Part shown: positions 1 to 10,111 of the stretch, piece by piece
How positions within the stretch are numbered: the first letter of the stretch is position 1
Layout: each line of letters starts with the position of its first letter
Assembly: GCF_900187645.1 (NCBI RefSeq)
Contig: NZ_FYEE01000010.1
Location: forward strand, 62,001 to 126,000
DNA: 64,000 nt
Source: Pseudomonas sp. Irchel 3E20
GTDB lineage: Bacteria; Pseudomonadota; Gammaproteobacteria; Pseudomonadales; Pseudomonadaceae
Direction: 5' to 3'
The notes under the pieces: model-generated
What the model was told of the DNA's origin: nothing
Seen by the model: only the letters and a program-made list of their open reading frames with translations
The model's database searches: none
Translations under genes and position numbers: made by a program

Positions 1-219
1 CGCCTGGCCGACTATCCGAACCTATCGAACTGGCTACGGGAGTTGTACCAATGGCCGGGGATTGGCGAGACGGTGCATTTGGACCACATCAAGCGCCATT
101 ACTACGCCAGCCACCGCACCATCAACCCCACGGGCATCGTGCCCAAGGGCCCGGCCCTGGGGCTTGATGCGGCCCATGATCGGCAGCGGCTGGAGGGCAA
201 AGGGGTTTGGCAGGCGTAG
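1..219 (+). CDS. Glutathione S-transferase family protein, 3' end (glutathionyl-hydroquinone reductase type)
   Basis: The frame is open from base 1 to TAG at 217-219 and encodes the last 72 residues; the start lies outside the window. The tail contains YPNLSNWLRELYQWPG and then HIKRHYYASHRTINPTGIVP, which I recognise as the C-terminal signature of the Xi-class GST / YqjG family. Those enzymes reduce glutathionyl-hydroquinones and carry their catalytic cysteine in the missing N-terminal thioredoxin fold, so activity cannot be judged here. The gene converges on cysG with only 12 bp between the stop codons. Family assignment is fairly firm; substrate is not. Confidence 0.8.
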   Translation, partial: RLADYPNLSNWLRELYQWPGIGETVHLDHIKRHYYASHRTINPTGIVPKGPALGLDAAHDRQRLEGKGVWQA

Positions 220-231
220 CAAGCCCGCTGG

Positions 232-1629
232 CTACAGCACCTGCGCCTGTGCCCCTTCAAACCACGCCAGTTTCTCGCGCAGTTGCACCACTTCGCCGAC
301 GATCACCAAGGTCGGCGCATGCACTTCATGCTCCGCCACCAGTTCCGGCAAATTGCCCAAGGTGCCGGTGAACACCCGCTGATTGACCGTGGTGCCCTGC
401 TGGATCAACGCCGCCGGGGTGTCGGCCGAGCGGCCGTGGCCAATCAGTTGTTCGCAGATGATCGGCAAGCCCACCAGGCCCATGTAGAACACCAGGGTTT
501 GCCCCGGCGCCACGAGGTCGCCCCAGGGCAGGTCGGTGCTGCCGTCCTTGAGGTGGCCGGTAACGAAACGCACCGACTGTGCGTAGTCGCGGTGGGTCAG
601 GGGAATGCCGGCATAGGCCGCGCAACCGCTGGCCGCCGTGATCCCCGGCACCACTTGGAAGGGAATGCCGTGGGCCGCCAGCTCTTCGATCTCTTCGCCG
701 CCACGGCCGAAGATGAACGGGTCGCCGCCCTTGAGCCGCACCACGCGTTTGCCTTGCAGGGCCAGGTCCACCAGTTGCTGGTTGATCTGCTCCTGGGGCA
801 CCGCGTGTTCGGCGCGGCGCTTGCCGACGTAGACCCGTTCCGCGTCGCGGCGGCACAGGTCAAGGATCGCCGGGGCGACGAGGCGGTCGTAAAGCACCAC
901 ATCGGCCTGTTGCATCAGGCGCAAGGCACGAAAGGTCAGCAGGTCCGGATCGCCCGGCCCTGCGCCCACCAGATAGACTTCGCCACCGGCACGCGGCGCC
1001 TCACCGTTGATTTTTGCCAACAGCAGGCGTTCGGCCTCGGCCCCCTGCCCGGCCAGTTGGCGGTCGGCAATCGGGCCCTGGAACACGTCTTCCCAGAAGG
1101 CCCGGCGTTGCTGCACGTCGGGGAACAAGCCTTTGACCTGGTGGCGAAAACGCGCCGCCAGCCCCGCCAAGTGGCCGTAGGTGGAAGGAATCCAGGTTTC
1201 CAGCTTGGCCCGGATCAACCGCGCCAGCACTGGAGCATCGCCGCCACTGGAGACGGCGATGACCAAGGGCGAACGGTCGACGATGGCCGGGAAGATCACG
1301 CTGCACAAGGCGGGCGCGTCCACCACGTTGACCGGCACGCAGCGCCCTGTAGCGTCGCTGGACACCTGGGCGTTGAGTGGTTCGTCGTCGGTGGCGGCGA
1401 TCACCAGCACGCAGCCATCGAGGTCGGCCTCCTGGTAACCACGCAACAGCACTTCACCGCCACTGCCCTGCACCAGTTCACGCAACTGGGTTTCGACCTG
1501 GGGAGCAACCACCCGCAGCACCGCGCCGGCCTCGGCCAGCAGGCGGGACTTGCGCAAGGCAATCTCCCCGCCGCCGACCACCAGCACACGCCTGCCACGC
1601 AGGTTATGGAACAGTGGCAGATAGTTCAT
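232..1629 (-). CDS. cysG: Siroheme synthase (uroporphyrinogen-III methyltransferase / precorrin-2 dehydrogenase / ferrochelatase)
   Basis: A trifunctional 465-residue enzyme that makes siroheme, the cofactor of sulfite and nitrite reductases, from uroporphyrinogen III. The N-terminal half is the NAD-dependent precorrin-2 dehydrogenase/ferrochelatase: a Rossmann GGGEIALRK near residues 19-27 and SSGGDAPVLAR at 127-137. The C-terminal half from about residue 215 is the SAM-dependent methyltransferase, opening with VGAGPGDPDLLT (221-232) and containing GGDPFIFGRGGEE. Full length matches the fused enterobacterial and pseudomonad form. It starts immediately after the serS stop on the same strand and is probably co-transcribed with it. 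Confidence 0.96.
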   Translation of the reverse strand: MNYLPLFHNLRGRRVLVVGGGEIALRKSRLLAEAGAVLRVVAPQVETQLRELVQGSGGEVLLRGYQEADLDGCVLVIAATDDEPLNAQVSSDATGRCVPVNVVDAPALCSVIFPAIVDRSPLVIAVSSGGDAPVLARLIRAKLETWIPSTYGHLAGLAARFRHQVKGLFPDVQQRRAFWEDVFQGPIADRQLAGQGAEAERLLLAKINGEAPRAGGEVYLVGAGPGDPDLLTFRALRLMQQADVVLYDRLVAPAILDLCRRDAERVYVGKRRAEHAVPQEQINQQLVDLALQGKRVVRLKGGDPFIFGRGGEEIEELAAHGIPFQVVPGITAASGCAAYAGIPLTHRDYAQSVRFVTGHLKDGSTDLPWGDLVAPGQTLVFYMGLVGLPIICEQLIGHGRSADTPAALIQQGTTVNQRVFTGTLGNLPELVAEHEVHAPTLVIVGEVVQLREKLAWFEGAQAQVL

Positions 1630-2910
<1,281 letters not shown>

Positions 2911-2926
2911 GTCGGTCTCTCGTCTA

Positions 2927-3301
2927 TCAAAGTTTGGTCAGGGACAGGCCAGCCCAGGTCGCGAGCAGCCCGCCGAATACGCTGATTGCCGCGTAGCCCA
3001 GGGCCAGCGGCGCTTGCCCGGTTTCCAGCAAGCGCACCGTATCCAGTGAAAAGGATGAAAACGTTGTGAGGCCGCCCAGAAAGCCGACCATCAACCCGGC
3101 ACGTACCTCGACGGGCACCTCCGGGCGAATCAAAAACAGACCGTATAGGACGCCGATCAGCAGACAGCCGACGATATTAACGGCCAGCGTCGCCGTATAG
3201 AAGTGCCGCGGCCAATTGGCGCTGACCCAATTGCCGGCGGCAAAGCGCAATAAGGTGCCGGCCACGCCGCCCGCCGAGACGGCAAGGACCAGGGGGATCA
3301 C
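2927..3301 (-). CDS. crcB: Fluoride efflux transporter CrcB (Fluc)
   Basis: A small inner-membrane protein of 124 residues with four predicted hydrophobic helices, typical of the dual-topology Fluc fluoride channels. The family core GGLTTFSSFSLDTVRLLETG is present about two thirds along and carries the conserved Thr/Ser/Phe residues that line the central sodium site and fluoride path. Its start overlaps the rarA stop by 4 bases (ATGA), so the two genes are translationally coupled. No fluoride riboswitch is possible directly upstream because rarA coding sequence occupies that space. Confidence 0.94.
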   Translation of the reverse strand: MIPLVLAVSAGGVAGTLLRFAAGNWVSANWPRHFYTATLAVNIVGCLLIGVLYGLFLIRPEVPVEVRAGLMVGFLGGLTTFSSFSLDTVRLLETGQAPLALGYAAISVFGGLLATWAGLSLTKL

Positions 3302-4623
3302 GGTTTTCTCCGTTGCCGGGGGCTGGCCTGGTCCTGGGCCGCGAGGTGGCGCAGCTTCTCGCCGATCTTCAGTTCCAGGCCCCGGGGCACGGGTTGGTAG
3401 AAGGGTTGCGGCGCCAGTTCATCGGGAAAGTAGTCTTCGCCGGCGGCGTAAGCGTCCGGCTCGTCGTGGGCGTAGCGGTACTCGTCGCCATAGCCCAGTT
3501 GCTTCATCAGCTTGGTCGGGGCATTGCGCAGGTGCAGTGGCACTTCCAGGGAGCCATGCTCGGCGGCGCTGCGCATCGCTGCCTTGAAGCCCATGTACAC
3601 CGCGTTGCTTTTCGGCGCGCAGGCCAGGTAAGTGATGGCCTGGGCCACCGCCAACTCGCCTTCCGGGCTACCCAGGCGCTCCTGCACGTCCCAGGCCGCC
3701 AGGCATAGGCTCAGGGCACGGGGGTCGGCGTTACCGATGTCTTCGCTGGCCATGCGCACCACGCGGCGCGCCAGGTACAGCGGGTCGCAGCCACCGTCGA
3801 GCATGCGGGCGAACCAGTACAGGGCGCCGTCCGGGTTGGAGCCGCGCACGGATTTGTGCAGCGCCGAGATCTGGTCGTAGAAGGCCTCGCCGCCCTTGTC
3901 GAAGCGCCGCCGTGTGTCGCCCAGCAGGCTTTGCAGCAAGTCTTCGCCGATCTGCGTGCCGTCTTCGGCCAGGTCGGAGGCGTTTTCCAGCAGGTTGAGC
4001 AGGCGCCGGCCGTCACCGTCGGCGGCGGCCAGGAGCATCTTGAAGCCTTCGTCGCTCAGGCTCAGCCGACGCTGGCCCAGGCCTTTGTCCTCGCTGAGGG
4101 CACGCTGCACCAGTTTGTGCATGGCGGCCTCGTCCAGGCTTTTAAGCACATAGACCCGGGCGCGGGAGAGCAAGGCATTGTTGAGCTCGAACGAGGGGTT
4201 TTCGGTGGTAGCACCGATGAAAATCAGCGTGCCGTCTTCGACATAGGGCAGGAACGCGTCCTGTTGGGACTTGTTGAAGCGGTGCACTTCGTCGACAAAC
4301 AGGATGGTGCGCTTGCCGTATTGCCCGGCCTGCTGCTTGGCCACGTCCACCGCCTGGCGGATTTCCTTGACCCCGGCCAGCACCGCCGAGACGGTTTCGA
4401 AGTGGGCGTCAGAGACCTGCGCCAGCAGCCGCGCAAGGGTGGTTTTGCCGACCCCAGGCGGCCCCCAGAAGATCATCGAGTGCAGCGCGCCCTGCTCCAG
4501 CGCCTCGCGCAGGGGTTTGCCGCGCGCCAGCAAGTGCTCCTGGCCGACGTACTCGTCCAGGTTGGTCGCGCGCAGCCGCGCGGCCAGTGGCTGGGCGATC
4601 GGGTCACTTCGAAACAGGTCCAT
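3298..4623 (-). CDS. rarA: Replication-associated recombination protein A (MgsA/RarA AAA+ ATPase)
   Basis: A 441-residue AAA+ ATPase of the RarA/MgsA/WRNIP1 family, which acts at stalled replication forks and is related to clamp-loader subunits. Walker A is GPPGVGKTT near residues 53-61; Walker B/DExH is seen in TILFVDEVHRFNKSQQDAFL. The C-terminal part (SALHKSVRGSNPDGALYW onward) is the family tetramerisation domain. I place the start at the ATG (4623) giving MDLFRSDPIAQP, as in related pseudomonads; an in-frame GTG directly upstream would add one residue. It sits between lolA and crcB. Confidence 0.95.
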   Translation of the reverse strand: MDLFRSDPIAQPLAARLRATNLDEYVGQEHLLARGKPLREALEQGALHSMIFWGPPGVGKTTLARLLAQVSDAHFETVSAVLAGVKEIRQAVDVAKQQAGQYGKRTILFVDEVHRFNKSQQDAFLPYVEDGTLIFIGATTENPSFELNNALLSRARVYVLKSLDEAAMHKLVQRALSEDKGLGQRRLSLSDEGFKMLLAAADGDGRRLLNLLENASDLAEDGTQIGEDLLQSLLGDTRRRFDKGGEAFYDQISALHKSVRGSNPDGALYWFARMLDGGCDPLYLARRVVRMASEDIGNADPRALSLCLAAWDVQERLGSPEGELAVAQAITYLACAPKSNAVYMGFKAAMRSAAEHGSLEVPLHLRNAPTKLMKQLGYGDEYRYAHDEPDAYAAGEDYFPDELAPQPFYQPVPRGLELKIGEKLRHLAAQDQASPRQRRKP

Positions 4624-4679
4624 CACTACTTAGCAAACCTCGCTGGGTACGGGTGGCAGGTGCCCACAGGGCCTGCGCC

Positions 4680-5303
4680 TTACTCCTGGATCACATCGGC
4701 ACCCTTGGGGATGTCGAACTTGAACTTGGACGCGGGGATCGGTTCATTGGCCTTGACCGCGGTAAACAGGATGTTGGTGCGCTGGCCGACGCTGTCGATC
4801 AGCTGCATGTCGTTGACCAACCCATTGCGAAACGACAGGCGCAGGCTGTCGAACAGGGTGTCCTTGGTCTTGGGCTTGAGGGTGAAGTCGATCACCCCGC
4901 TTTGTTCCTTGGCGCTGATCTCGAAGCTTTCGCTGATCTTGGACACGTCGCCGGAGAGCAACAGGGCCGGGGTCTGGGTCAGGCGCTGGTCGAGTTTCTT
5001 GATGGTCACCTGCTCTAGGTCCGGGTCCCACAGCGAGACCTTCTGGCCATCGGAGACCATCAGTTGTTCTTGCGGCGCATCGGTGTGCCAGTAGAACAGC
5101 CCCGGGCGCTGCAATGCCATCTGGCCGGCGGTTTCCTGCAACTGGGTGCCGCTGCCATCGAGGGTCAGTTGGGAGAACCGCGCCGTCAGGGTCTGGGACT
5201 TTTCCAGCAATTGGGTCAAGCGTGCCACGTCCTTGTCATCGGCGTGGGCGGTCAGCGTGGTCAGGGCCAGTACCGGCAGCAACAGCATGCGGATCAGACG
5301 CAT
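4680..5303 (-). CDS. lolA: Outer-membrane lipoprotein carrier protein LolA
   Basis: Periplasmic chaperone that accepts lipoproteins from LolCDE and hands them to LolB. The 207-residue precursor has a clear signal peptide (MRLIRMLLLPVLALTTLTAHA, cleavage after AHA) followed by the conserved LTARFSQLTLDGSGTQLQET. The central RPGLFYWHTDAP and the C-terminal VGQRTNILF are family hallmarks. I chose the ATG at 5303 because GAGGA sits 5 to 6 bases upstream and related LolA proteins begin MRLIR; an ATG 12 bases earlier is the alternative. It follows ftsK by about 70 bp on the same strand. Confidence 0.95.
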   Translation of the reverse strand: MRLIRMLLLPVLALTTLTAHADDKDVARLTQLLEKSQTLTARFSQLTLDGSGTQLQETAGQMALQRPGLFYWHTDAPQEQLMVSDGQKVSLWDPDLEQVTIKKLDQRLTQTPALLLSGDVSKISESFEISAKEQSGVIDFTLKPKTKDTLFDSLRLSFRNGLVNDMQLIDSVGQRTNILFTAVKANEPIPASKFKFDIPKGADVIQE

Positions 5304-5372
5304 GGGAGTCCTCATAGAATTCGTGGGAAGGCGAACGGCGTGCTGGCACGCCGCCCTGTGGCAAATCAGTGC

Positions 5373-7778
5373 TTAGTCGCGCGAAGGGCCCGGGGCCAAT
5401 ACTTCACGCGAGCCGTTGGTGTTCATGGAGGTCACGACCCCGGCCATTTCCATGGCCTCGATCATACGCGCGGCACGGTTGTAGCCTATTTTCAGCTTAC
5501 GCTGCACGGCAGAGATGGAGGCGCGACGGCTTTCGAGCACGAACTGTACCGCTTCGTCGTACAAGGCGTCGGTTTCGGCATCTTCTTCCCCGCCACCACT
5601 GCCGCCATCAAAACCGCTGCCGGCCTCTTCGATGCCATTGAGAATGTCATCGTTGTATTCCGGTGCGCCGCGCAGTTTCCAGGCCTCTACCACGCGGTGC
5701 ACCTCGTCATCGGAGACGAAAGCGCCGTGCACGCGGATCGGCAGACTGGTGCCGGGCGGCATGTAGAGCATGTCGCCGTGGCCCAGCAGTTGCTCGGCGC
5801 CACCCTGGTCGATGATGGTGCGCGAGTCGATCTTGCTCGATACCTGGAACGCCATGCGCGTGGGGATGTTGGCCTTGATGAGGCCGGTAATCACGTCCAC
5901 CGAAGGGCGCTGGGTGGCGAGGATCAGGTGGATACCGGCGGCACGGGCCTTTTGGGCGATACGGGCGATCAGCTCTTCGACCTTTTTGCCGACGATCATC
6001 ATCATGTCGGCGAATTCATCGACCACGACCACGATGGTCGGCAGCTTGGTCAGCAACGGCGCTTCGTCGTGGATGCTCTGGCGGTTGTACAACGGGTCGG
6101 TCAGCGGCGTGCCTGCGTCCTGAGCTTCCTTGACCTTATGGTTGAAGCCCGACAGGTTGCGCACCCCCATCTTCGCCATCAGTTTGTAGCGCCGCTCCAT
6201 CTCGGCCACGCTCCAGCGCAGGGCGTTGGCGGCGTCCTTCATGTCGGTGACCACCGGGCACAGCAGGTGCGGGATGCCTTCGTAGATCGACAACTCGAGC
6301 ATTTTCGGGTCGATCATGATGAGCTTGGCGTCTTCAGGGCCGGACTTGAACAGGATCGACAGAATCATCGCGTTGACGCCCACCGACTTACCGGAGCCTG
6401 TCGTACCGGCCACCAGCAGGTGGGGCATCTTCGCCAGGTCGGTGATAACCGGTTTGCCGCCGATGTCATGGCCCAGGGCCAGGGTGACCGGGGATTTCGC
6501 GTCGTCGTACTCCGGTGTCGACAGCACCTCGGAGAAGCGCACGATCTGGCGGTCTTCGTTGGGGATCTCGATGCCGACGGTGGTCTTGCCGGGAATCACT
6601 TCCACCACCCGCACACTGGTCACGGCCAGGGAACGGGCCAGGTCCTTGGCCAGGTTGGAGATGCGGCTGACCTTGACACCTGCGGCGGGCTGGATTTCGT
6701 AGCGGGTAATCACCGGGCCTGGGTGAATCGAATCCACAGAAACTTCAACACCAAACTCCTTGAGTTTGATTTCCAGCAAATGACCGACGGCGGCCAAAGA
6801 CTCGGGGGAATAATTGAGTTGCTTCTTTTCAGCCGGGTCCAGGATAGAGATTGGTGGCAAAGTGCCTTCAACTGCACTGTCGACAAACAACGGTGCCTGT
6901 TTCTCTTTTTGAACACGCTTACTCGGTTCCGGCGTTTTGGCCGGAGCCGGTGCAATAACCGGCGGAACTTGTTTTTCCCGCTCGGACATATGCTTACTCA
7001 AGGCTTGTTCACGCTCGATCAAACGCTCTTTGACCTTGGCTTGTTCGCGCTTATCGGTGACCGTAGGCGCCACCACTTCGTTGACCCGGGTATCGACCTC
7101 GCGCAACTGCGCAACCAGTTGTTTGCGTTCGACACGGGCCGCCCACCAACGGTTGGCCGCGCCCTGGAACAACTCGAAGAGGTCCAGGGTGATCTTGCCG
7201 GTCACGTCCATGACCTTGAACCACGAAAGGTCGGTAAATACTGTCAGGCCGAATAGGAACAACGCGATGAACATCAGCGTACTGCCCTGGATGTTCAGCG
7301 CGTTCTTCGCGAGGTCGCCCAGGCTCTCGCCCAACGCACCGCCGGCCCCAGCCGGCAAGCCGGTGGGCGCGTGAAAGTGGATGTGGGCCAGGGCTGCGCC
7401 CGACAGCACAAGGAACACCAGGCCGATCAGGCGCCAGGAAAACAGCCAACCGCTCCACAGCCAGGGTTCGTGGCGCTGGCGAAATATTTGGTAGGTCTTG
7501 ATGGCCAATAACAACGGGAAGATATAGGCGAAGTAACCCAGGATCATGAACAGGATATCGGCGCTATAAGAACCGGCGGGGCCGCCGAAGTTCTGCACGT
7601 CATCAATCTTGCTGTTATGGCTCCAGCCCGGATCGTCCTTGCCGTAAGTCAGCAATGCCATCATCAGAAACAGGCACAATGCGCCAATGGCAATCAGTGC
7701 ACCTTCCTTTAACCGGTAGTGCAATTGCTGGCGCCAGAGAGGAACTACTGCTTTAGGTGCTGCCGTGGATTTCTTCAA
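5373..7778 (-). CDS. ftsK: DNA translocase FtsK
   Basis: Septum-anchored DNA pump that moves chromosome termini and activates XerCD recombination at dif. About 801 residues: an N-terminal module with several membrane helices over the first ~190 residues, a short Pro/Lys/Gln-rich linker (short compared with E. coli FtsK), a RecA-like motor with Walker A GTTGSGKSVGVNAM and Walker B IVVVVDEFADMMM, and a C-terminal winged-helix gamma domain (LYDEAVQFVLESRRASIS) that reads KOPS sequences. Start: TTG at 7778, preceded by AGGAAAAG; an earlier in-frame TTG at 7811 lacks a ribosome-binding site. It is followed by lolA. Confidence 0.95.
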   Translation of the reverse strand: MKKSTAAPKAVVPLWRQQLHYRLKEGALIAIGALCLFLMMALLTYGKDDPGWSHNSKIDDVQNFGGPAGSYSADILFMILGYFAYIFPLLLAIKTYQIFRQRHEPWLWSGWLFSWRLIGLVFLVLSGAALAHIHFHAPTGLPAGAGGALGESLGDLAKNALNIQGSTLMFIALFLFGLTVFTDLSWFKVMDVTGKITLDLFELFQGAANRWWAARVERKQLVAQLREVDTRVNEVVAPTVTDKREQAKVKERLIEREQALSKHMSEREKQVPPVIAPAPAKTPEPSKRVQKEKQAPLFVDSAVEGTLPPISILDPAEKKQLNYSPESLAAVGHLLEIKLKEFGVEVSVDSIHPGPVITRYEIQPAAGVKVSRISNLAKDLARSLAVTSVRVVEVIPGKTTVGIEIPNEDRQIVRFSEVLSTPEYDDAKSPVTLALGHDIGGKPVITDLAKMPHLLVAGTTGSGKSVGVNAMILSILFKSGPEDAKLIMIDPKMLELSIYEGIPHLLCPVVTDMKDAANALRWSVAEMERRYKLMAKMGVRNLSGFNHKVKEAQDAGTPLTDPLYNRQSIHDEAPLLTKLPTIVVVVDEFADMMMIVGKKVEELIARIAQKARAAGIHLILATQRPSVDVITGLIKANIPTRMAFQVSSKIDSRTIIDQGGAEQLLGHGDMLYMPPGTSLPIRVHGAFVSDDEVHRVVEAWKLRGAPEYNDDILNGIEEAGSGFDGGSGGGEEDAETDALYDEAVQFVLESRRASISAVQRKLKIGYNRAARMIEAMEMAGVVTSMNTNGSREVLAPGPSRD

Positions 7779-8238
7779 AACGCGTCTTTTCCTGCGCCGT
7801 AGCGCGACCAACTGTTGATTGACTATAAAAACTGCCCAATCCGGGCAGGCAACAAGTTAACAAGCATAACTGAAACTATTTTTAACACTGTGCTCTTCAT
7901 TCTTGAAGCAAAGTGCGCGCCGAATGGCCATTGTACGGGTTTGCACGGGCGATGCCACGTCGCGACGGCTTGGGTGTAGCATAGCCAGCAGGCCGGCAGA
8001 TGCGGGCCAATTTGAGCACGCATTGTCTTTTGTGACAAAGGCTTATGAGAGGTTTATGAACGGGGCAGAGCATTTGCGCCGGATCCCGGGCCCTGAAGTG
8101 CCAGTACCGTACTACCGCCTCGAAGCCACCCCGAGTTCGACCCTGATGGCCGTGTAGAGTTGCAGATACCCAACAACCCTCGTCTTCGCCGACACAGCCC
8201 CTACTGTCTGTATCGGCCCTGCTATAAGCCTGAATGCC
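7779..8238. other. Intergenic region between ftsK and aat, no convincing gene
   Basis: These 460 bases separate the divergent genes ftsK and aat. An 84-codon plus-strand frame (7903-8157) and a 71-codon minus-strand frame (7823-8038) are open, but neither has a recognisable domain, a good ribosome-binding site or pseudomonad-like codon choice, so I do not call them. The half near ftsK is AT-richer and presumably holds the ftsK promoter. In P. aeruginosa I recall trxB lying at this place; no thioredoxin-reductase motif (GSGPAG, CATCDG) is present in either strand. Confidence 0.6.
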
Positions 8239-8919
8239 ATGCTGACCTGGTTACAACGCAACTCCCTCGCCTTCCCGCCGCTGGAAAAAGCCATGCGCGA
8301 GCCCAACGGGCTGCTGGCCGCCGGCGGCGACCTGAGCGCCGATCGCCTGATCCAGGCTTACCGCCATGGCTGCTTCCCATGGTTTTCCGAAGGCCAGCCC
8401 ATCCTCTGGTGGTCGCCAGACCCGCGCACCGTCCTATTTCCGAGCGAACTACATATTTCCCGCAGCTTGGCCAAGCTGCTGCGCCAGCAACGCTACCAGG
8501 TAACGTTCGACCAGGACTTCGCTGCCGTCATCCAGGCCTGCGCAGCGCCCCGGAAATATGCCGACGGCACCTGGATCACCGAGGCGATGCAGAACGCCTA
8601 CGTGGAGCTGCACAAGCGCGGGTATGCCCATTCGGTCGAGGTCTGGGACCAGGGCGTGCTCGTCGGCGGGGTCTATGGGCTGGCGATGGGGCAACTGTTT
8701 TTTGGCGAGTCTATGTTCAGCCGCGCCGACAACGCCTCCAAGTTCGGCTTCGCCACCCTGGTCAAGCACCTTGAGCGGTCAGGCTTTGTCCTCATCGACT
8801 GTCAGATGCCCACCGAACACCTGCACAGCCTCGGCGCCCGCGCCCTCGCCCGCCGCGAGTTCGCAGGCTACCTGGCCCGCCATCTCGACCAGCCCAACAG
8901 CGCCACCTGGGTTCCCTAG
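8239..8919 (+). CDS. aat: Leucyl/phenylalanyl-tRNA--protein transferase
   Basis: Transfers Leu or Phe from aminoacyl-tRNA to proteins with N-terminal Lys or Arg, creating a bacterial N-degron. At 226 residues it has the expected length. Family motifs: FPPLEKAMREPNGLLAAGGD near the N terminus, AYRHGCFPWF and ILWWSPDPRTVLFP (residues about 42-73), and a C-terminal GNAT-like fold with GESMFSRADNASKFGF and FVLIDCQMPTEHLHSLGA. It stands immediately upstream of ate and near clpS/clpA, the other parts of the N-degron route. Confidence 0.97.
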   Translation: MLTWLQRNSLAFPPLEKAMREPNGLLAAGGDLSADRLIQAYRHGCFPWFSEGQPILWWSPDPRTVLFPSELHISRSLAKLLRQQRYQVTFDQDFAAVIQACAAPRKYADGTWITEAMQNAYVELHKRGYAHSVEVWDQGVLVGGVYGLAMGQLFFGESMFSRADNASKFGFATLVKHLERSGFVLIDCQMPTEHLHSLGARALARREFAGYLARHLDQPNSATWVP

Positions 8920-8974
8920 GCGCCTTTTACCAAGCTGGCTTACACTTACCCAAAGCTTATTCCGAGGGTTGACC

Positions 8975-9682
8975 ATGACCGAGTTGGCGCGCCTGAAGTT
9001 CTATGCCACTCAGCCTCACTCTTGCAGCTACCTGCCCGAAGAGCAGGCGACTACGCTTTTTCTCGACCCTAGCCAGCCCATGGATGTGCATGTGTATGCC
9101 GACCTGTCGGAGATGGGCTTTCGCCGCAGCGGCGACCACCTCTACCGGCCCCACTGCCAGAACTGCAACGCCTGCGTCCCCGCACGCATCCCCGCAGCGC
9201 AATTTTTGCCCAACCGCCAGCAGAAACGCATCTTCAAGCGCAATGCGGATTTGCATGTGCAACCGGCCAAGCCCACGTTCAGCGAAGAATACTTCGACCT
9301 TTACCAACGCTACATCGAGCAACGTCACGCCGACGGCGACATGTACCCACCCAGCCGCGAACAGTTTTCAACCTTTCTGGTCCGCGAACTGCCCTTCTCC
9401 AGATTCTATGAGTTCCGTCTTGACGGTCGCCTACTCGCGGTAGCGGTCAGCGACCTACTGCCCAACGGGCTCTCGGCGGTGTACACCTTTTATGAGCCCA
9501 AGGAAGAGCGGCGCAGCCTCGGGCGCTATGCCATCCTCTGGCAAATCGCCGAGGCCCGGCGCCTGGAGCTGGATGCGGTGTACCTCGGCTACTGGATCAA
9601 GAACTGCAAAAAGATGAACTACAAGACCCAATATCGCCCCATCGAGCTGCTCATTAATCAACGTTGGGTGACCATGAGTTAG
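8975..9682 (+). CDS. ate: Aspartate/glutamate leucyltransferase (arginyl-tRNA-protein transferase family, Bpt)
   Basis: A 235-residue transferase of the bacterial Bpt/ATE family; characterised members add Leu to proteins with N-terminal Asp or Glu, feeding them to ClpS. The N-terminal domain carries [14 protein letters not shown] with the family's cysteine cluster (residues about 56-66); the C-terminal GNAT-like domain shows [18 protein letters not shown] and LLINQRW. The ATG at 8975 ([21 protein letters not shown]) follows GAGGG with good spacing; longer upstream frames run into aat and are not used. Often named bpt. Confidence 0.95.
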
Positions 9683-9688
9683 AAGCCC

Positions 9689-9718
9689 TTGGCTTAAACC
9701 CCATTTTTCGGGCACAAT
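9689..9718 (+). promoter_or_regulatory. Possible sigma-70 promoter of infA
   Basis: TTGGCT at 9689-9694 and CACAAT at 9713-9718 are separated by 18 bases and precede infA by 64 bases. Each hexamer matches the consensus at four positions. The short spacing fits an independent promoter for a highly expressed gene, but it was found by eye only. Confidence 0.35.
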
Positions 9719-9782
9719 GCACGCCGCTTTTGCCTGGCGCAGTTGCACCGGGCCATTCATTGGATACCGAGGGCTTTACTGC

Positions 9783-10001
9783 ATGTCGAAAGAAGACAGC
9801 TTCGAAATGGAAGGCACTGTCGTCGACACCCTGCCCAACACCATGTTTCGCGTGGAGTTGGAAAATGGGCACGTCGTAACCGCGCATATCTCCGGCAAGA
9901 TGCGCAAGAATTACATTCGTATTCTTACCGGTGACAAAGTGCGCGTCGAGCTGACGCCCTATGACTTGAGCAAAGGTCGCATCACTTACCGCGCTCGCTA
10001 A
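9783..10001 (+). CDS. infA: Translation initiation factor IF-1
   Basis: A 72-residue single OB-fold protein that binds the 30S A-site with IF-2 and IF-3. The sequence [19 protein letters not shown] through [18 protein letters not shown] is the standard proteobacterial IF-1. The ATG at 9783 is chosen over upstream in-frame starts because it gives the invariant MSKED N terminus. It sits between ate and the convergent clpA, as in other pseudomonads, with two hairpin terminators just downstream. Confidence 0.98.
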
Positions 10002-10017
10002 GCAAGTCAATACAAGA

Positions 10018-10043
10018 CGCCCGGTTCATACCGGGCGTTTTTG
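10018..10043 (+). terminator. Rho-independent terminator of infA
   Basis: A perfect 7-bp stem CGCCCGG/CCGGGCG with a 6-base loop is followed by TTTTT. It begins 16 bases after the infA stop codon. Confidence 0.85.
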
Positions 10044-10065
10044 TTTGCGCAAATTAACAGACAAC

Positions 10066-10091
10066 AAAAAGGCGCATTCAAGCGCCTTTTT
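10066..10091. terminator. Bidirectional terminator between infA and clpA
   Basis: The stem AAAAAGGCGC/GCGCCTTTTT with a 6-base loop carries U-tracts on both strands. It lies between the convergent ends of infA and clpA and can end transcription from either side. Confidence 0.85.
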
Positions 10092-10111
10092 GTTTTACTG
10101 CCAGCTCACTA

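Noticed and set aside
5064..7256. A 730-codon plus-strand frame opposite lolA and ftsK.
   Set aside because: Same kind of antisense shadow; lolA and ftsK explain the region.
7903..8157. An 84-codon plus-strand frame upstream of aat.
   Set aside because: No ribosome-binding site, domain or codon pattern; not a fragment of trxB by eye.
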